Below, in pieces: positions 8,132 to 17,162 of a DNA stretch of 64,000 bases. Source of the stretch: Caenispirillum salinarum_A (GTDB lineage Bacteria; Pseudomonadota; Alphaproteobacteria; Rhodospirillales; Rhodospirillaceae). A program made the translations under genes and the position numbers. The notes under the pieces were generated by a model. The model saw only the letters and a program-made list of their open reading frames with translations, had not been told where the DNA came from and did no database searches. How positions within the stretch are numbered: position 1 is the first letter of the stretch; the number at the start of each line of letters is the position of its first letter. The stretch covers positions 2,356,001 through 2,420,000 of the forward strand of contig NZ_CP085224.1 in the NCBI RefSeq assembly GCF_044803115.1, in the 5' to 3' direction.

Positions 8132-8910
8132 CGACGCCGACCGTCCTGGTCACCGGCTACGACTCCCGCCGCTGGATGCTGCTGGGCGCGCTGTCGCTGC
8201 TGCTGGCGGCGCTGGTTCTGTTCATGCGCGACCTGGAACCCCTGTTCCGTGGCGCTTTTCCGGAACTGGACACGCCGGTCTACGTGCGCGAGACCTTCCT
8301 GCAACTGACGCTGGACCATATCGTGCTGGTGCTTGTGTCATCGGCCATCTCGGTCAGTGTGGGCGTGGCCGCGGCGGTGTTCGTCACCCGCCGGATGGGG
8401 CGCGAGTTCGAGCCGCTGGTTTCCGCCCTTTCGGCCATCGGCCAGACGTTTCCGCCCGCCGCCGTGCTCGCGATCGTGGTGCCGCTGGCGGGCTTCGGCT
8501 TCACGCCCACCATCGTGGCGCTGACCCTCTACGGCCTGCTGCCGGTGGTGCAGAACACCATCGCCGGGCTCGGCACCGTGCCGCCGGCGGCGCTGGAGGC
8601 GGCGCGCGGCACCGGCATGAGCCGCTGGCAGATCCTGTTCCGCGTCGAACTGCCGCTGGCGATGCGGGTCATCATCGCCGGCGTGCGGGTATCGGTCATC
8701 ATCAACATCGGCACGGCCACCATCGGCTCCACGGTGGGCGCGAAAAGCCTGGGCACGCCCATCATCGCGGGGCTGGTGGGCGACAACATCGCCTACGTCA
8801 TTCAGGGCGCCGTCGTCGTCGGGCTGCTGGCCATCGTCACCGACCTGGCTTTCGAGCGCCTGGAGCGCCGCTTCACCTTCGGCGCCCGGTCGGGCGGGGG
8901 CGGCGCATGA
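8128..8910 (+). CDS. ABC transporter permease, OsmU/YehW-like (short form)
   Basis: 260 aa with about six membrane spans and a BPD_transp_1 domain. The EAA loop reads EAARGTGMSRWQILFRVELPL. The segment NIGTATIGSTVGAKSLGTPII near residue 200 is typical of OpuBB/YehW-type permeases. Together with the longer permease it forms the membrane channel of the importer. The start overlaps the ATPase stop (ATGA) and the end overlaps the start of the following membrane protein. Confidence 0.88.
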   Translation: MTTPTVLVTGYDSRRWMLLGALSLLLAALVLFMRDLEPLFRGAFPELDTPVYVRETFLQLTLDHIVLVLVSSAISVSVGVAAAVFVTRRMGREFEPLVSALSAIGQTFPPAAVLAIVVPLAGFGFTPTIVALTLYGLLPVVQNTIAGLGTVPPAALEAARGTGMSRWQILFRVELPLAMRVIIAGVRVSVIINIGTATIGSTVGAKSLGTPIIAGLVGDNIAYVIQGAVVVGLLAIVTDLAFERLERRFTFGARSGGGGA

Positions 8911-9737
8911 GCTGGGAGCCGCTCGCCCTTGCTGCCGGGGCCGGGGTGCTGCTGGCGCTGCTGGTGGGCGGCCCGCTGTGGGTGGGCGACGCCGCCCAGG
9001 ACACGGAGGACCGCAAGCGCCTGGCCGCCTCGCTGGCCGGGCGCGGCGACCTGACGACCCTGACCACGGCGGAGGCGCCGGCTGCCTTTACCCGCGCCTT
9101 CGACCGCCTGTTCGGGCCGTCGCCGGGGCGGCTGGGGTTCATCTTCAAGGCAATCCTGCTGTCGCTGCTGACGGGCGCGGTGCTGCTGGCGACGTTCCTG
9201 GTGGTCAACCCGGTGTTCCTGACCAGCGTCCTGAGTGACAGCTATCAGCGCGGGGCCGTCTTCGGGCAGTTCCTCAAGGTCATCATCGTGGTGAACCTGG
9301 CGGTGGACTACATCTGCCTGGTCTATTGCCGCGACGTGGTCGGTCGGCTGGCGCGGCGGTGGAGCCGCCGGGCGCTGGCCCGGACGTTGGCGCTGGATCT
9401 GGGCGTGAAGGCGCTGGTCATGCTCATCGCCATGGTCTTCGTCTTCTCCGGCATCGCCGGGCAGAACGGGCCGGTCGGGCGGCAGCAGTGGGCGGTGTTC
9501 CAGTCCCTGCCGCATGTGCTGCTGGACGGGGCGACCTTCGGCAACCTGAGCGCCATCTACATCTGGTCGGGCTTCATCAGTTCGCTGTGGCTGTGGGGCT
9601 GGCTGGTGCTCACGCCCCGCCTCGCGCGCATGGGCATGGGCTCCGGCACCCGCCCCATGCGCACCGTCGCCCTGACGCTGGGCGGCGGAGCGGCAGTGCT
9701 GTACTGGCTCGCGGTGGGCGTCGCCGCTCTCGTCTGA
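8907..9737 (+). CDS. Unknown polytopic membrane protein, fifth gene of the OsmU-like operon
   Basis: 276 aa with about six predicted membrane spans (residues ~6-27, 80-105, 125-147, 165-190, 215-240, 252-276). A soluble loop of about 50 residues after the first span contains AQDTEDRKRLAASLAGRG. I recognise no family and see no catalytic motif. The ATG overlaps the permease stop by 4 bp, the same coupling as the rest of the operon, so it is probably made in step with the transporter and may be an accessory or regulatory subunit. E. coli yehZYXW has no fifth gene of this kind. Confidence 0.75.
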   Translation: MSWEPLALAAGAGVLLALLVGGPLWVGDAAQDTEDRKRLAASLAGRGDLTTLTTAEAPAAFTRAFDRLFGPSPGRLGFIFKAILLSLLTGAVLLATFLVVNPVFLTSVLSDSYQRGAVFGQFLKVIIVVNLAVDYICLVYCRDVVGRLARRWSRRALARTLALDLGVKALVMLIAMVFVFSGIAGQNGPVGRQQWAVFQSLPHVLLDGATFGNLSAIYIWSGFISSLWLWGWLVLTPRLARMGMGSGTRPMRTVALTLGGGAAVLYWLAVGVAALV

Positions 9738-9809
9738 GCCTTTCGGTCAACTGGCGCCAGGGCCTGCGCGGGCCTACCATGTTGCACGGCAGCATGGGAG
9801 GGACCCGCC

Positions 9810-11099
9810 GTGATCCGCGCCGCCCGACGTATTCTCCTGGAAGCCGAAATCAAGGCCGAGCGCACCGTCGCCAAGCTGCGACTCCTGGTCGGCGCCGTGC
9901 TGGTGACCGGCGTGCTGGGGCTGGTCGTGCCGCCGGCGATCGAGGCCCACGACGAGGCCCTCCTGCCGCAGATCGCCGTCGCGGTCGGCAGTTCGGTCGC
10001 TTTCCTGGTGCTTGGCGTCGCAACCTGGCTCGTGGTGCGACGGGGCACCTACCGGCCCTGGATGGGCTGGGTATTCTCCACGCTTGACGTCATCCTGCTG
10101 ACGGGAAGCCTGGCGCTGGCGTTGCGGGTGACGGAGTTGCCGGGTCCGTGGCTGGTCATCATGCCGGCCTTGTGGGCGTCGCCTGTGATCCTGGCCTTCG
10201 GGACGCTGCGCTACAATCCGTGGCTTCAGGGCTACCTGACGCTTCTGCTGTGCGGCGTGATCGGCCTGCTGGGCTTGATGGGCGCGGGCGATCCGCTGCC
10301 GGCCGGGCCTCCGGGCCTGGTGGAGCCGCCGCCCAATGCCATGCGGCTGGTCATGCTGGTGCTGCTGGGGCTGGTTCTGGTGGTGGCGAGCATCCGCGCC
10401 CGCAAGCTGCTCAAGCGCATGGCCGAGGAGACCGAGCACCGCATCAACCTGACCCGCTACCTGCCGCGCCAGTTGGCGGGGCGCCTGGCGGACGAGGGCG
10501 TCGAGGCCCTGAAGCGCGGCGCCCAGCAACCGGCGGCGGTGATGTTCGTCGACATTCGTGGCTTCACCGCCCGCACCCGCGGCATGCCGCCCGAGGGCGT
10601 GAGCACCTTCGTCAGCGCCTTCCGCGCCCGCGTCACGGCAGAGGCCGAGGCGCACGACGGCGTCGTGGACAAGTTCATCGGCGACGCGGCCCTGATTGTC
10701 TTCGGCATTCCCAACCGAAGCGCCGATGCCGCCCGACGCGCGCTTTCCTGCGCCCGCGCCATCCTGGCGGAAGTGGACGGCTGGTCGGAGGAAATGACGG
10801 CGGCCGGCGACGCACCGGTGGCGGTGGGCATCGGCCTGCACCACGGTGACGTCTTCGTCGGTGCGGTCGGCACCGCCGACCGGCTGGAGTTCACGGTGCT
10901 GGGCGACACGGTCAATGTCGCCGCCCGCCTCCAGGACGAATGCAAGGTGCACGGCCTGTCGTTGATCGCCAGCCGCGAGGCCCTGGCGGCGGCGGGGGAG
11001 GCTCCGCGCGGCTGGGTCACTGTGCCGCCGCACCCGGTGCGCGGGCGCGACGGAGACTTGGACCTCTACGGGCAGAAGCCCTACGCCGCCGCCTCCTGA
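9810..11099 (+). CDS. Membrane-bound class III adenylate/guanylate cyclase
   Basis: 429 aa. Six predicted membrane spans fill residues ~22-190. A short linker (NLTRYLPRQLAGRLADEG) then leads into a cyclase homology domain from about residue 240. Metal-binding Asp residues are visible in VMFVDIRGFT and KFIGDAALIVFG; GDTVNVAARL carries the transition-state Asn and Arg. The catalytic set looks complete, so it should make cAMP (or cGMP) from the membrane. The start is a GTG with GGGAGGG upstream. The last 19 bases overlap the 3' end of the opposite-strand ABC exporter gene. The signal sensed by the membrane part is unknown. Confidence 0.9.
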   Translation: MIRAARRILLEAEIKAERTVAKLRLLVGAVLVTGVLGLVVPPAIEAHDEALLPQIAVAVGSSVAFLVLGVATWLVVRRGTYRPWMGWVFSTLDVILLTGSLALALRVTELPGPWLVIMPALWASPVILAFGTLRYNPWLQGYLTLLLCGVIGLLGLMGAGDPLPAGPPGLVEPPPNAMRLVMLVLLGLVLVVASIRARKLLKRMAEETEHRINLTRYLPRQLAGRLADEGVEALKRGAQQPAAVMFVDIRGFTARTRGMPPEGVSTFVSAFRARVTAEAEAHDGVVDKFIGDAALIVFGIPNRSADAARRALSCARAILAEVDGWSEEMTAAGDAPVAVGIGLHHGDVFVGAVGTADRLEFTVLGDTVNVAARLQDECKVHGLSLIASREALAAAGEAPRGWVTVPPHPVRGRDGDLDLYGQKPYAAAS

Positions 11100-12877
11100 C
11101 GCCCGAACTGGAGCGCCGCCAGCCGGGCATACAGCGGGCTGGTGTCCAGAAGCTGCCCGTGGGTGCCGGTGGCGATAAGGCGGCCCTCGTCGATGACGGC
11201 GATGCGGTCGGCGCCCACCACCGTCGCCAGCCGGTGGGCGATGACGATGCTGGTGCGGCCGTGCATGAGGCGCTCCAGCGCCTGCTGCACCAGCCGCTCG
11301 CTTTCCGCGTCCAGCGCGCTGGTGGCCTCGTCCAGCAGCAGGATGGAGGGGTCGCGGAGCAGCGCGCGGGCAATGGCGATGCGCTGGCGCTGGCCGCCGG
11401 AAAGCCGCACGCCCTTCTCGCCGAGGAAGGTGTTGAAGCCCTCCGGCAGGCGGTCGATGAACTCCAGGGCCTGCGCGGCCTCGGCGGCGGCGCGGACTTC
11501 TCCGTCGGCGGCATCGGGACGGCCGTAGCGGATGTTCTCCAGCGCGTTGGCGGAAAAGATCACCGGCTCCTGCGGCACGAGGCCCAGCCGCCGGCGGACG
11601 TCGCGCGGGTCGGCATCGCGCAGGTCCACGCCGTCCACCAGCACCCGGCCGGCGTGGGGGTCGTAGAAGCGCAGGATCAACTGCATGACGGTGGACTTGC
11701 CGGCCCCGGACGGCCCCACCAGCGCCACCCGCTCGCCGGGCGCGACGTCCAGCGAAAAGCCGTGCAGGGCGGCGCGGTCGGGACGGGAGGGATAGTGGAA
11801 GGCCACCTCCTTCAGCGTCACGCGACCCTCTGCCGGCTCGGGCAGCGGCTTGGGGTTGTCGGGAATGGCGACGTCGGGCTCGGTCTGGAGCAGTTCCACC
11901 AGCCGTTCCGTGGCCCCGGCGGCCCGTTGCAGATCGCCCATGATCTCTGAAAGCGCGCCCGTGGCGCTGGCGACGACGACGGCATAGAAGACGAAGGCCG
12001 TCAGCTCGCCCGGCGAGATGTCGCCGCGCAGGACACCATGCCCGCCGGCCCACAGCACCGTCCCGATGGCCCCGAAGGCCAGAAGGATGACGCAGGCGGT
12101 CAGGGCGGCGCGGGCGCGGGTCCGCTTGATGGCGGCGTCGAAGGCACCTTCCGCCGCCCGGCCGAAGGTGGCGCGGTCCACGTCCTCGTGGCTGAAGGCC
12201 TGGACGGTGCGGATGCCGAACAGGCTTTCCTCGGCATGGGCGGAGATGTCGGAAACGCGGTCCTGGCTTTCGCGCGACAGCCGCCGCACCTTCCGCCCGA
12301 AGAAGACGATGGGCACCACGACGAGGGGCACCACCAGCACCACCAGCCCGGTCAGCTCCAGGTTCGTGACGGCGAGCATCACGAGCCCGCCGGTCAGCGT
12401 GAGGATGTTGCGGAGCGCGACGGAGGCGGATGATCCGATGACGGTCTGGATCAGCGTCGTGTCGGTGGTCAGGCGCGAGAGGATCTCGCCGGTCTTGGTC
12501 ACCTCGAAAAAGCCGGGGTTGAGCGTCAGCACGCGGTCGAACACGGCCTTGCGGATGTCCGCGACCACGCGCTCGCCCAGCCACGTCACCAGGTAGTAGC
12601 GGGCAAAGGTGCCGGCGGCGATGAGCCCGATGACGCCCAGCAGGGCCAGCAGGGCCTTGTCCAGCAGCGCGGGATCTCCGGCGCTCAGGCCCTGGTCGAT
12701 GAGCGTGCGCAGGCCGACGCCGATGGACAGCGTCGCGGCGGCGGTGACGATCAGGGCGAGCGAGGCGCCGATGATGTGCCCCTTGTAGGGCCACATGAAC
12801 GCCCATGTGCGGCGCAGAACCTTGAGGTTCCGCGTCGCCGGGCGGTCGGGGGTCTGTGTTCTGGGGGCGCGGGCCAC
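11081..12877 (-). CDS. ABC exporter, fused membrane and ATPase domains (MsbA/ABCB-like)
   Basis: 598 aa half-transporter. Six transmembrane helices form the first ~330 residues (opening TWAFMWPYKGHIIGASLALI). The nucleotide-binding domain has Walker A GPSGAGKST, signature LSGGQRQRIAIARAL and Walker B ILLLDEATSALD. It works as a homodimer exporting lipids, drugs or peptides from the inner leaflet; substrate cannot be read from sequence. It begins 15 bp after the pepN stop on the same strand, so the two are likely cotranscribed. Its 3' end overlaps the convergent cyclase gene by 19 bp. Confidence 0.9.
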   Translation of the reverse strand: MARAPRTQTPDRPATRNLKVLRRTWAFMWPYKGHIIGASLALIVTAAATLSIGVGLRTLIDQGLSAGDPALLDKALLALLGVIGLIAAGTFARYYLVTWLGERVVADIRKAVFDRVLTLNPGFFEVTKTGEILSRLTTDTTLIQTVIGSSASVALRNILTLTGGLVMLAVTNLELTGLVVLVVPLVVVPIVFFGRKVRRLSRESQDRVSDISAHAEESLFGIRTVQAFSHEDVDRATFGRAAEGAFDAAIKRTRARAALTACVILLAFGAIGTVLWAGGHGVLRGDISPGELTAFVFYAVVVASATGALSEIMGDLQRAAGATERLVELLQTEPDVAIPDNPKPLPEPAEGRVTLKEVAFHYPSRPDRAALHGFSLDVAPGERVALVGPSGAGKSTVMQLILRFYDPHAGRVLVDGVDLRDADPRDVRRRLGLVPQEPVIFSANALENIRYGRPDAADGEVRAAAEAAQALEFIDRLPEGFNTFLGEKGVRLSGGQRQRIAIARALLRDPSILLLDEATSALDAESERLVQQALERLMHGRTSIVIAHRLATVVGADRIAVIDEGRLIATGTHGQLLDTSPLYARLAALQFGRQEAAA

Positions 12878-12892
12878 GGTCCGGCGCCTCCC

Positions 12893-15538
12893 TTATGCCT
12901 GCCGGGACTTGGACGCGATCTCGTAGATGTCGCGCGCCAGGTCGGGGGCGGCCAGAATACGGTCCAGTTCCGCCGTCATCAGCTTGCGGCGATCCTCGTC
13001 CATGCGTTTCCAGCGGCCGAGCGGTTGCAGCAGGCGGGCGCCGATCTGCGGGTTGAGCGTGTTCAGCTCCAGCACACGGTCGGCCAGGAAGGCATAGCCC
13101 GAGCCGTCCTTGGCGTGGAAGACGGTGGGATTGCCCATGGCGAAGGCGCCCACCAGCGCGCGCACCCGGTTGGGGTTGCGCATGGTGAACTTCTCGTGGC
13201 TCATCAGGTCCTTGACGCGCGCCAGCGTATCCGGTCGGGCGGCGACGGCCTGGGCCGAGAACCACTTGTCGAGCGCCAGCTCGTTGTGCTGGTAGCGGTC
13301 GTGGAAGTCCGACAGGCAGCGGTCGCGCTCCGGCACGTCCAGCTCCACCAGCACCCGCAGGGCCGCCATGCGGTCGGTCATGTTGTCGGCGGCGTCGTAC
13401 TGCTCCGCCGCGAGATGCGCGTTGGCCGGGTCGGTCGCCAGGTAGGCCAACGCCCCGTTCGCCAGTGCCCGATGCCCCGCACCCTCGGCCGTGGGGGCGA
13501 AGGGGCCGGCGGCGGCGCGGTGCTGCTCGCGCAGCTTGGTGAAGAGGCCCGCGTGGCTGACGGCGATGTCGCGCTTGAGCGCCTCGCGGGCGGCGTGGAT
13601 GCCGTCCACGTCCATCACCGGCATCTGTTCGGCCAGGTAGTCCTCCGTCGGCAGGGCCATCATCTGGGCGCGGTATGCCGGGTCGAGCGTCTCGTCGGAG
13701 AGCGTGGTGCCCAGGGCTTCGACGAAGCGGGTGGCGTCGGGGGCGACGTTGCGGCCGGCGGCGCGCTCGTTGACGGCGTTCAGCAGAAGCTGGGTCGCGT
13801 ACTGCTGCCCGGCCTCCCACTTGGCGAAGCTGTCGGGATCATAGCCCATGAGCAGCGCCCGGTCCTCGTCCGACCACGGCGCGGACAGGCGGATGGGGGC
13901 GGTGAAGCCGCGGTTGAGCGACGGCACCGGCTCGGCCTCAAGGCCCGTGAAGCGGAAGGTCTGCTCGGTCTCCGTCACGTCCAGGACGCGCGTGAGCGGC
14001 GCCTCGCCGGCCGTGTCCTCGCCCTCCAGCCGCAGGGGCAGGGCGGCACCCTCGCGCGAGATCAAGCCGATCTCGAAGGGGATGTGCTGAGGCTGCTTGG
14101 TCTCCTGGCCGGGCGTCGCGTCGGTGTGCTGGTGGATGGTCAGGGCATAGACGCCGTTCTCGAACCGGCCTTCCGCCTCGACCTTGGGCGTGCCCGCCTG
14201 CGAGTACCAGCGTTTGAACTGCGAGAGATCGCGGCCGGAAGCGTCTTCCATGGCCTTGGCGAAGTTGTCGCAGGTGGTCGCCGTGCCGTCGTGGCGCTGG
14301 ATGTAGAGGTCCATGCCCTTGCGGAAGCCGTCTTCGCCCAGCAGGCGGTGCATCATGCGGATCACCTCCGCCCCCTTCTGGTAGACGGTGGCGGTATAGA
14401 AGTTGTTGATCTCGATGTAGCTGTCCGGCCGCACCGGGTGTGCCAGCGGGCCGGCATCCTCGGGGAACTGGCGGGCGCGCAGGGAGCGCACCTGGTCGAT
14501 GCGCTCAACCGGCGCCGAGCGCATGTCGCTGGAGAACTGCTGATCGCGGAAGACCGTCAGCCCCTCCTTCAGAGACAGCTGGAACCAGTCGCGGCAGGTG
14601 ATGCGGTTGCCGGTCCAGTTGTGGAAGTACTCGTGCGCCACCACGGCCTCGATATAGGCATAATCGGCGTCCGTGGCGGTTTCCGGGTCGGCGAGGACGG
14701 CCTTGGCGTTGAAGACGTTCAGGCTTTTGTTCTCCATCGCCCCCATGTTGAAGTGGCTGACGGCGACGATGTTGAACAGGTTCAGGTCGTATTCCAGACC
14801 ATAGACGTCCTCGTCCCATTTCATGGCCTTCTTGAGGCTTTCCATCGCGAAGGGACAGCGGCTTTCGTTGCCGTGCTCCACCCAGATGTTCAACTCCACG
14901 TCGCGGCCGGATCGGGTGCGGAAGCTGTCCTGCACGCGCGCCAGGTCGCCGGCCACGAGCGCGAACAGGTAGGAGGGCTTCTTGAACGGGTCCTCCCACA
15001 CAACGTAGTGGCGGCCGTCGTCCAGCGTGCCTTCGTCCACGCGGTTGCCGTTGGACAGCAGCACCGGGTTCGATCCCTTGTCGGCGCGGATGGTGACGCG
15101 GTAGGCGGTCATCACGTCCGGCCGGTCGGGGAAGTAGGTGATGCGGCGGAAGCCCTCGGCCTCGCACTGGGTGCAGTACATGCCGTTGGAGAGGTACAGC
15201 CCCTCCAGCTTGGTGTTGTCCTCGGGCGCGATCTCGGTGACGACGGTCAGCGTGAAGGCATCCGGCACTTTGGCGATGCGCAGCCCGCCCTCGGTCTGCT
15301 CGAAGCGGTCGGCGGGCAGGGCCTCGCCGTCGAGGGCGACCGACACCAGCTTCAGATCTTCGCCGTCCAGCTCCAGCGCCGCGCCGGGATCGCCGTCGCC
15401 CGTCCGCGCCAGCTTCAGCGTGCTTTCCACGCGGGTCGCCTTGGGGTCCAGGTCGAACGCCAGGTCCAGGGACTCGACGGTGAAGGGGTAGGGGGCATAC
15501 TCGCTGAGGCGGATGACGCGCGGGGTGTCGGTCTTCAC
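12893..15538 (-). CDS. pepN: Aminopeptidase N (M1 family)
   Basis: 881 aa, the usual PepN length. The exopeptidase motif GAMENKSLN and the zinc site HEYFHNW followed by a Glu 18 residues on (in SLKEGLTVF) are intact, with TATVYQKGAEVIRMM downstream. The enzyme removes N-terminal residues from cytosolic peptides. The start is GTG at 15538, giving MKTDTPRVIRLSEYAPYPF, with GGAGG just upstream. The frame stays open to 15739, but those 67 residues read as noncoding and overlap the divergent NUDIX leader. Probably first gene of a two-gene unit with the ABC exporter. Confidence 0.95.
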   Translation of the reverse strand: MKTDTPRVIRLSEYAPYPFTVESLDLAFDLDPKATRVESTLKLARTGDGDPGAALELDGEDLKLVSVALDGEALPADRFEQTEGGLRIAKVPDAFTLTVVTEIAPEDNTKLEGLYLSNGMYCTQCEAEGFRRITYFPDRPDVMTAYRVTIRADKGSNPVLLSNGNRVDEGTLDDGRHYVVWEDPFKKPSYLFALVAGDLARVQDSFRTRSGRDVELNIWVEHGNESRCPFAMESLKKAMKWDEDVYGLEYDLNLFNIVAVSHFNMGAMENKSLNVFNAKAVLADPETATDADYAYIEAVVAHEYFHNWTGNRITCRDWFQLSLKEGLTVFRDQQFSSDMRSAPVERIDQVRSLRARQFPEDAGPLAHPVRPDSYIEINNFYTATVYQKGAEVIRMMHRLLGEDGFRKGMDLYIQRHDGTATTCDNFAKAMEDASGRDLSQFKRWYSQAGTPKVEAEGRFENGVYALTIHQHTDATPGQETKQPQHIPFEIGLISREGAALPLRLEGEDTAGEAPLTRVLDVTETEQTFRFTGLEAEPVPSLNRGFTAPIRLSAPWSDEDRALLMGYDPDSFAKWEAGQQYATQLLLNAVNERAAGRNVAPDATRFVEALGTTLSDETLDPAYRAQMMALPTEDYLAEQMPVMDVDGIHAAREALKRDIAVSHAGLFTKLREQHRAAAGPFAPTAEGAGHRALANGALAYLATDPANAHLAAEQYDAADNMTDRMAALRVLVELDVPERDRCLSDFHDRYQHNELALDKWFSAQAVAARPDTLARVKDLMSHEKFTMRNPNRVRALVGAFAMGNPTVFHAKDGSGYAFLADRVLELNTLNPQIGARLLQPLGRWKRMDEDRRKLMTAELDRILAAPDLARDIYEIASKSRQA

Positions 15539-15687
15539 GCGGAACCTCCGGTGAGGGTTGAAACGTCGGGTGCTCTCATGTGGGGGCCGCAGGGGCCGGT
15601 GCGAAAGGGGCAACGGGCATTTCGCCCTTCCCGTAGATGTCGTACCACAAGCGTGATCCTCCCGCACAAGGACTGAGACCCTTCCGC

Positions 15688-16272
15688 ATGGACGAAACGG
15701 CCCGCAACCCCTGGACCCGTCTTTCCCGCCGGACCGCATACCGGAACCCCTGGATCACGGTCACCGAGGACGAGGTGCTGACCCCCGGCGGTCGCCCGGG
15801 CATATACGGCATCATGTCGCCGAATTCGGTGGCGGTCGGCTGCCTGCCGGTGGACGCCGAGGGGCAGACCTGGCTGGTCGGGCAGTGGCGCTATCCGCTC
15901 GACCGCTATTCCTGGGAAATACCGGAGGGCGGCGCCTCGAAGGAGGTTCCGCCGCACGAGGAGGCCCTGCGCGAGTTGCGCGAGGAAACAGGCCTGACGG
16001 CGGCCCGCTTTCAGGAGCTACTGCGCCTGGACCTGTCCAATGCCATCAGCGACGAGGGGGCGGTGGTGTTCCTCGTCTGGGACCTGACGGCGGGAGAGGC
16101 CGCGCCCGACGAAACCGAAGACCTGAGACTGCGCCGGCTGCCGGTTGCCGAGGCCATAGAGATGGCCCACGACGGCCGCATCACCGACGCCATCTCCGTC
16201 GCCGCCCTGCTGCGGCTGGAGGTGCTGGCGTTGCGGGGGCAGTTGCCGGAGGGCATGCCGCCTGTCCTGTAG
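15688..16272 (+). CDS. NUDIX hydrolase (ADP-ribose pyrophosphatase-like)
   Basis: 194 aa. The core Nudix residues RELREETG are present and preceded by WEIPEGGASKEVPPHEEAL. In the consensus GX5EX7REUXEEXGU the first Glu position is occupied by Val, while the metal-binding REUXEE part is intact. The QWRYPLDRYSWEIPEGG lead-in is typical of ADP-sugar pyrophosphatases. The start at 15688 has AAGGA about 15 nt upstream; an ATG at 15637 adds 17 residues with no clear ribosome site. It is divergent from pepN. Confidence 0.85.
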   Translation: MDETARNPWTRLSRRTAYRNPWITVTEDEVLTPGGRPGIYGIMSPNSVAVGCLPVDAEGQTWLVGQWRYPLDRYSWEIPEGGASKEVPPHEEALRELREETGLTAARFQELLRLDLSNAISDEGAVVFLVWDLTAGEAAPDETEDLRLRRLPVAEAIEMAHDGRITDAISVAALLRLEVLALRGQLPEGMPPVL

Positions 16273-16444
16273 CCCGCAGAACGGGTCCCAAGCCCGCATT
16301 GCTCCCATTGGCCTCGCCTTTGCCCCTCTACAGCATTTCGGCCGCTGTGCGAGGGGTCGGAGGGCGGTCCAGGACGCCGACGGCGCGCGCGCTGTCCCGA
16401 TCGTGACCCGCTGTGTCCCGATGGGCGGCGGAAGATTTGGGCGT

Positions 16445-16458
16445 AACGCAAGAGCGTT
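16445..16458. promoter_or_regulatory. AACGC-N4-GCGTT palindrome upstream of the PEP-CTERM gene
   Basis: A perfect 5-4-5 inverted repeat (AACGC aaga GCGTT) lies 60-75 bp before the ATG at 16519 in a 246-bp gap that otherwise shows no gene. The AT content rises after it (TTCTTTACAGT), so it could be an operator next to a promoter. Short palindromes of this size can occur by chance. Confidence 0.25.
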
Positions 16459-16518
16459 CTTTACAGTCACTGCTGCAGCAATCGAGCATGGTTCAATCGT
16501 TACAGGGAGGCCATGCCC

Positions 16519-17142
16519 ATGAGCCGCATCGGTACGACCATCGCCGCCGCTCTCCTGCTCGCCCCGCTCGCCGGAATAGGACTGGGCACGTCGGAGGCTC
16601 GCGGCGCGGCGATTCTGCAGCAGGTGGCGCCAACGGCAGAGAGCTATGTGCCGGGCACCGACTTCCTCGCATTCGCCGAGATTCCTCCGGCCGACCTGAC
16701 CGCATCGTTGCAAGCCGTCGACGCGGGAACGGCCGACGCCATCTCGGGGAGCAGCGGGTGCGAGGCTTCGGACTTCGCGGGATTCACGCCAGGGAACATC
16801 GCCTTGATGGCCCGCGGCGCCTGCCTTTTTGACACAAAGGTCGACAATGCGGCGGCGGCTGGCGCTGTCGGAGCCCTGATCTTTAACGACGGCATCACGG
16901 CTGACAGGTTTGCTCCGTTCCTGGCCACGTGCGGCGGGCCCTGCAGTCTGACGACCTTCGTGCTGTCCTATGACTTGGGAACGACACTGCTGGCCCTGCT
17001 GGAGCAGCAGAACGTGACCATGCGCATGGCTTTCTCTCCGGTGCCGGTTCCGGAGCCGGGAACAGCAGCGCTAATGGTCGCGGGTCTGGCGCTGGCCGGT
17101 GCTGCAGCCGCCCGCCGTGGCCGCCGGCCGGCGGACCGATAG
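16519..17142 (+). CDS. Exported PA-domain protein with PEP-CTERM sorting signal
   Basis: 207 aa. An N-terminal signal peptide (hydrophobic TIAAALLLAPLAGIGLG) is followed by a protease-associated (PA) domain: GFTPGNIALMARGACLFDTKVDNAAAAGAVGALIFND is its typical core. The C terminus has VPEPGTAALMVAGLALAG then an Arg-rich end, a textbook PEP-CTERM signal: Pro-Glu-Pro, one membrane helix, positive tail. Such proteins are processed by an exosortase and usually placed in the outer envelope or biofilm matrix. No exosortase is in the window. GGGAGG at 16505-16510 favours the ATG at 16519 over 16513. No protease domain is present, so the PA domain stands alone. Confidence 0.85.
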   Translation: MSRIGTTIAAALLLAPLAGIGLGTSEARGAAILQQVAPTAESYVPGTDFLAFAEIPPADLTASLQAVDAGTADAISGSSGCEASDFAGFTPGNIALMARGACLFDTKVDNAAAAGAVGALIFNDGITADRFAPFLATCGGPCSLTTFVLSYDLGTTLLALLEQQNVTMRMAFSPVPVPEPGTAALMVAGLALAGAAAARRGRRPADR

Positions 17143-17162
17143 CGGGTGGTTTCGGCCGGGCT

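Noticed and set aside
9774..13820. Very long open frame (over 1300 codons) on the minus strand across the cyclase, exporter and pepN genes
   Set aside because: It is an artefact of high GC at third positions. The translation is Arg/Gly/Ala/His-rich without any domain, and real genes with intact motifs occupy other frames.
12776..15676. Long plus-strand frame antisense to pepN
   Set aside because: It mirrors pepN codons; composition is Val/Gly/His/Arg-rich with no motif, and pepN has all its catalytic residues.
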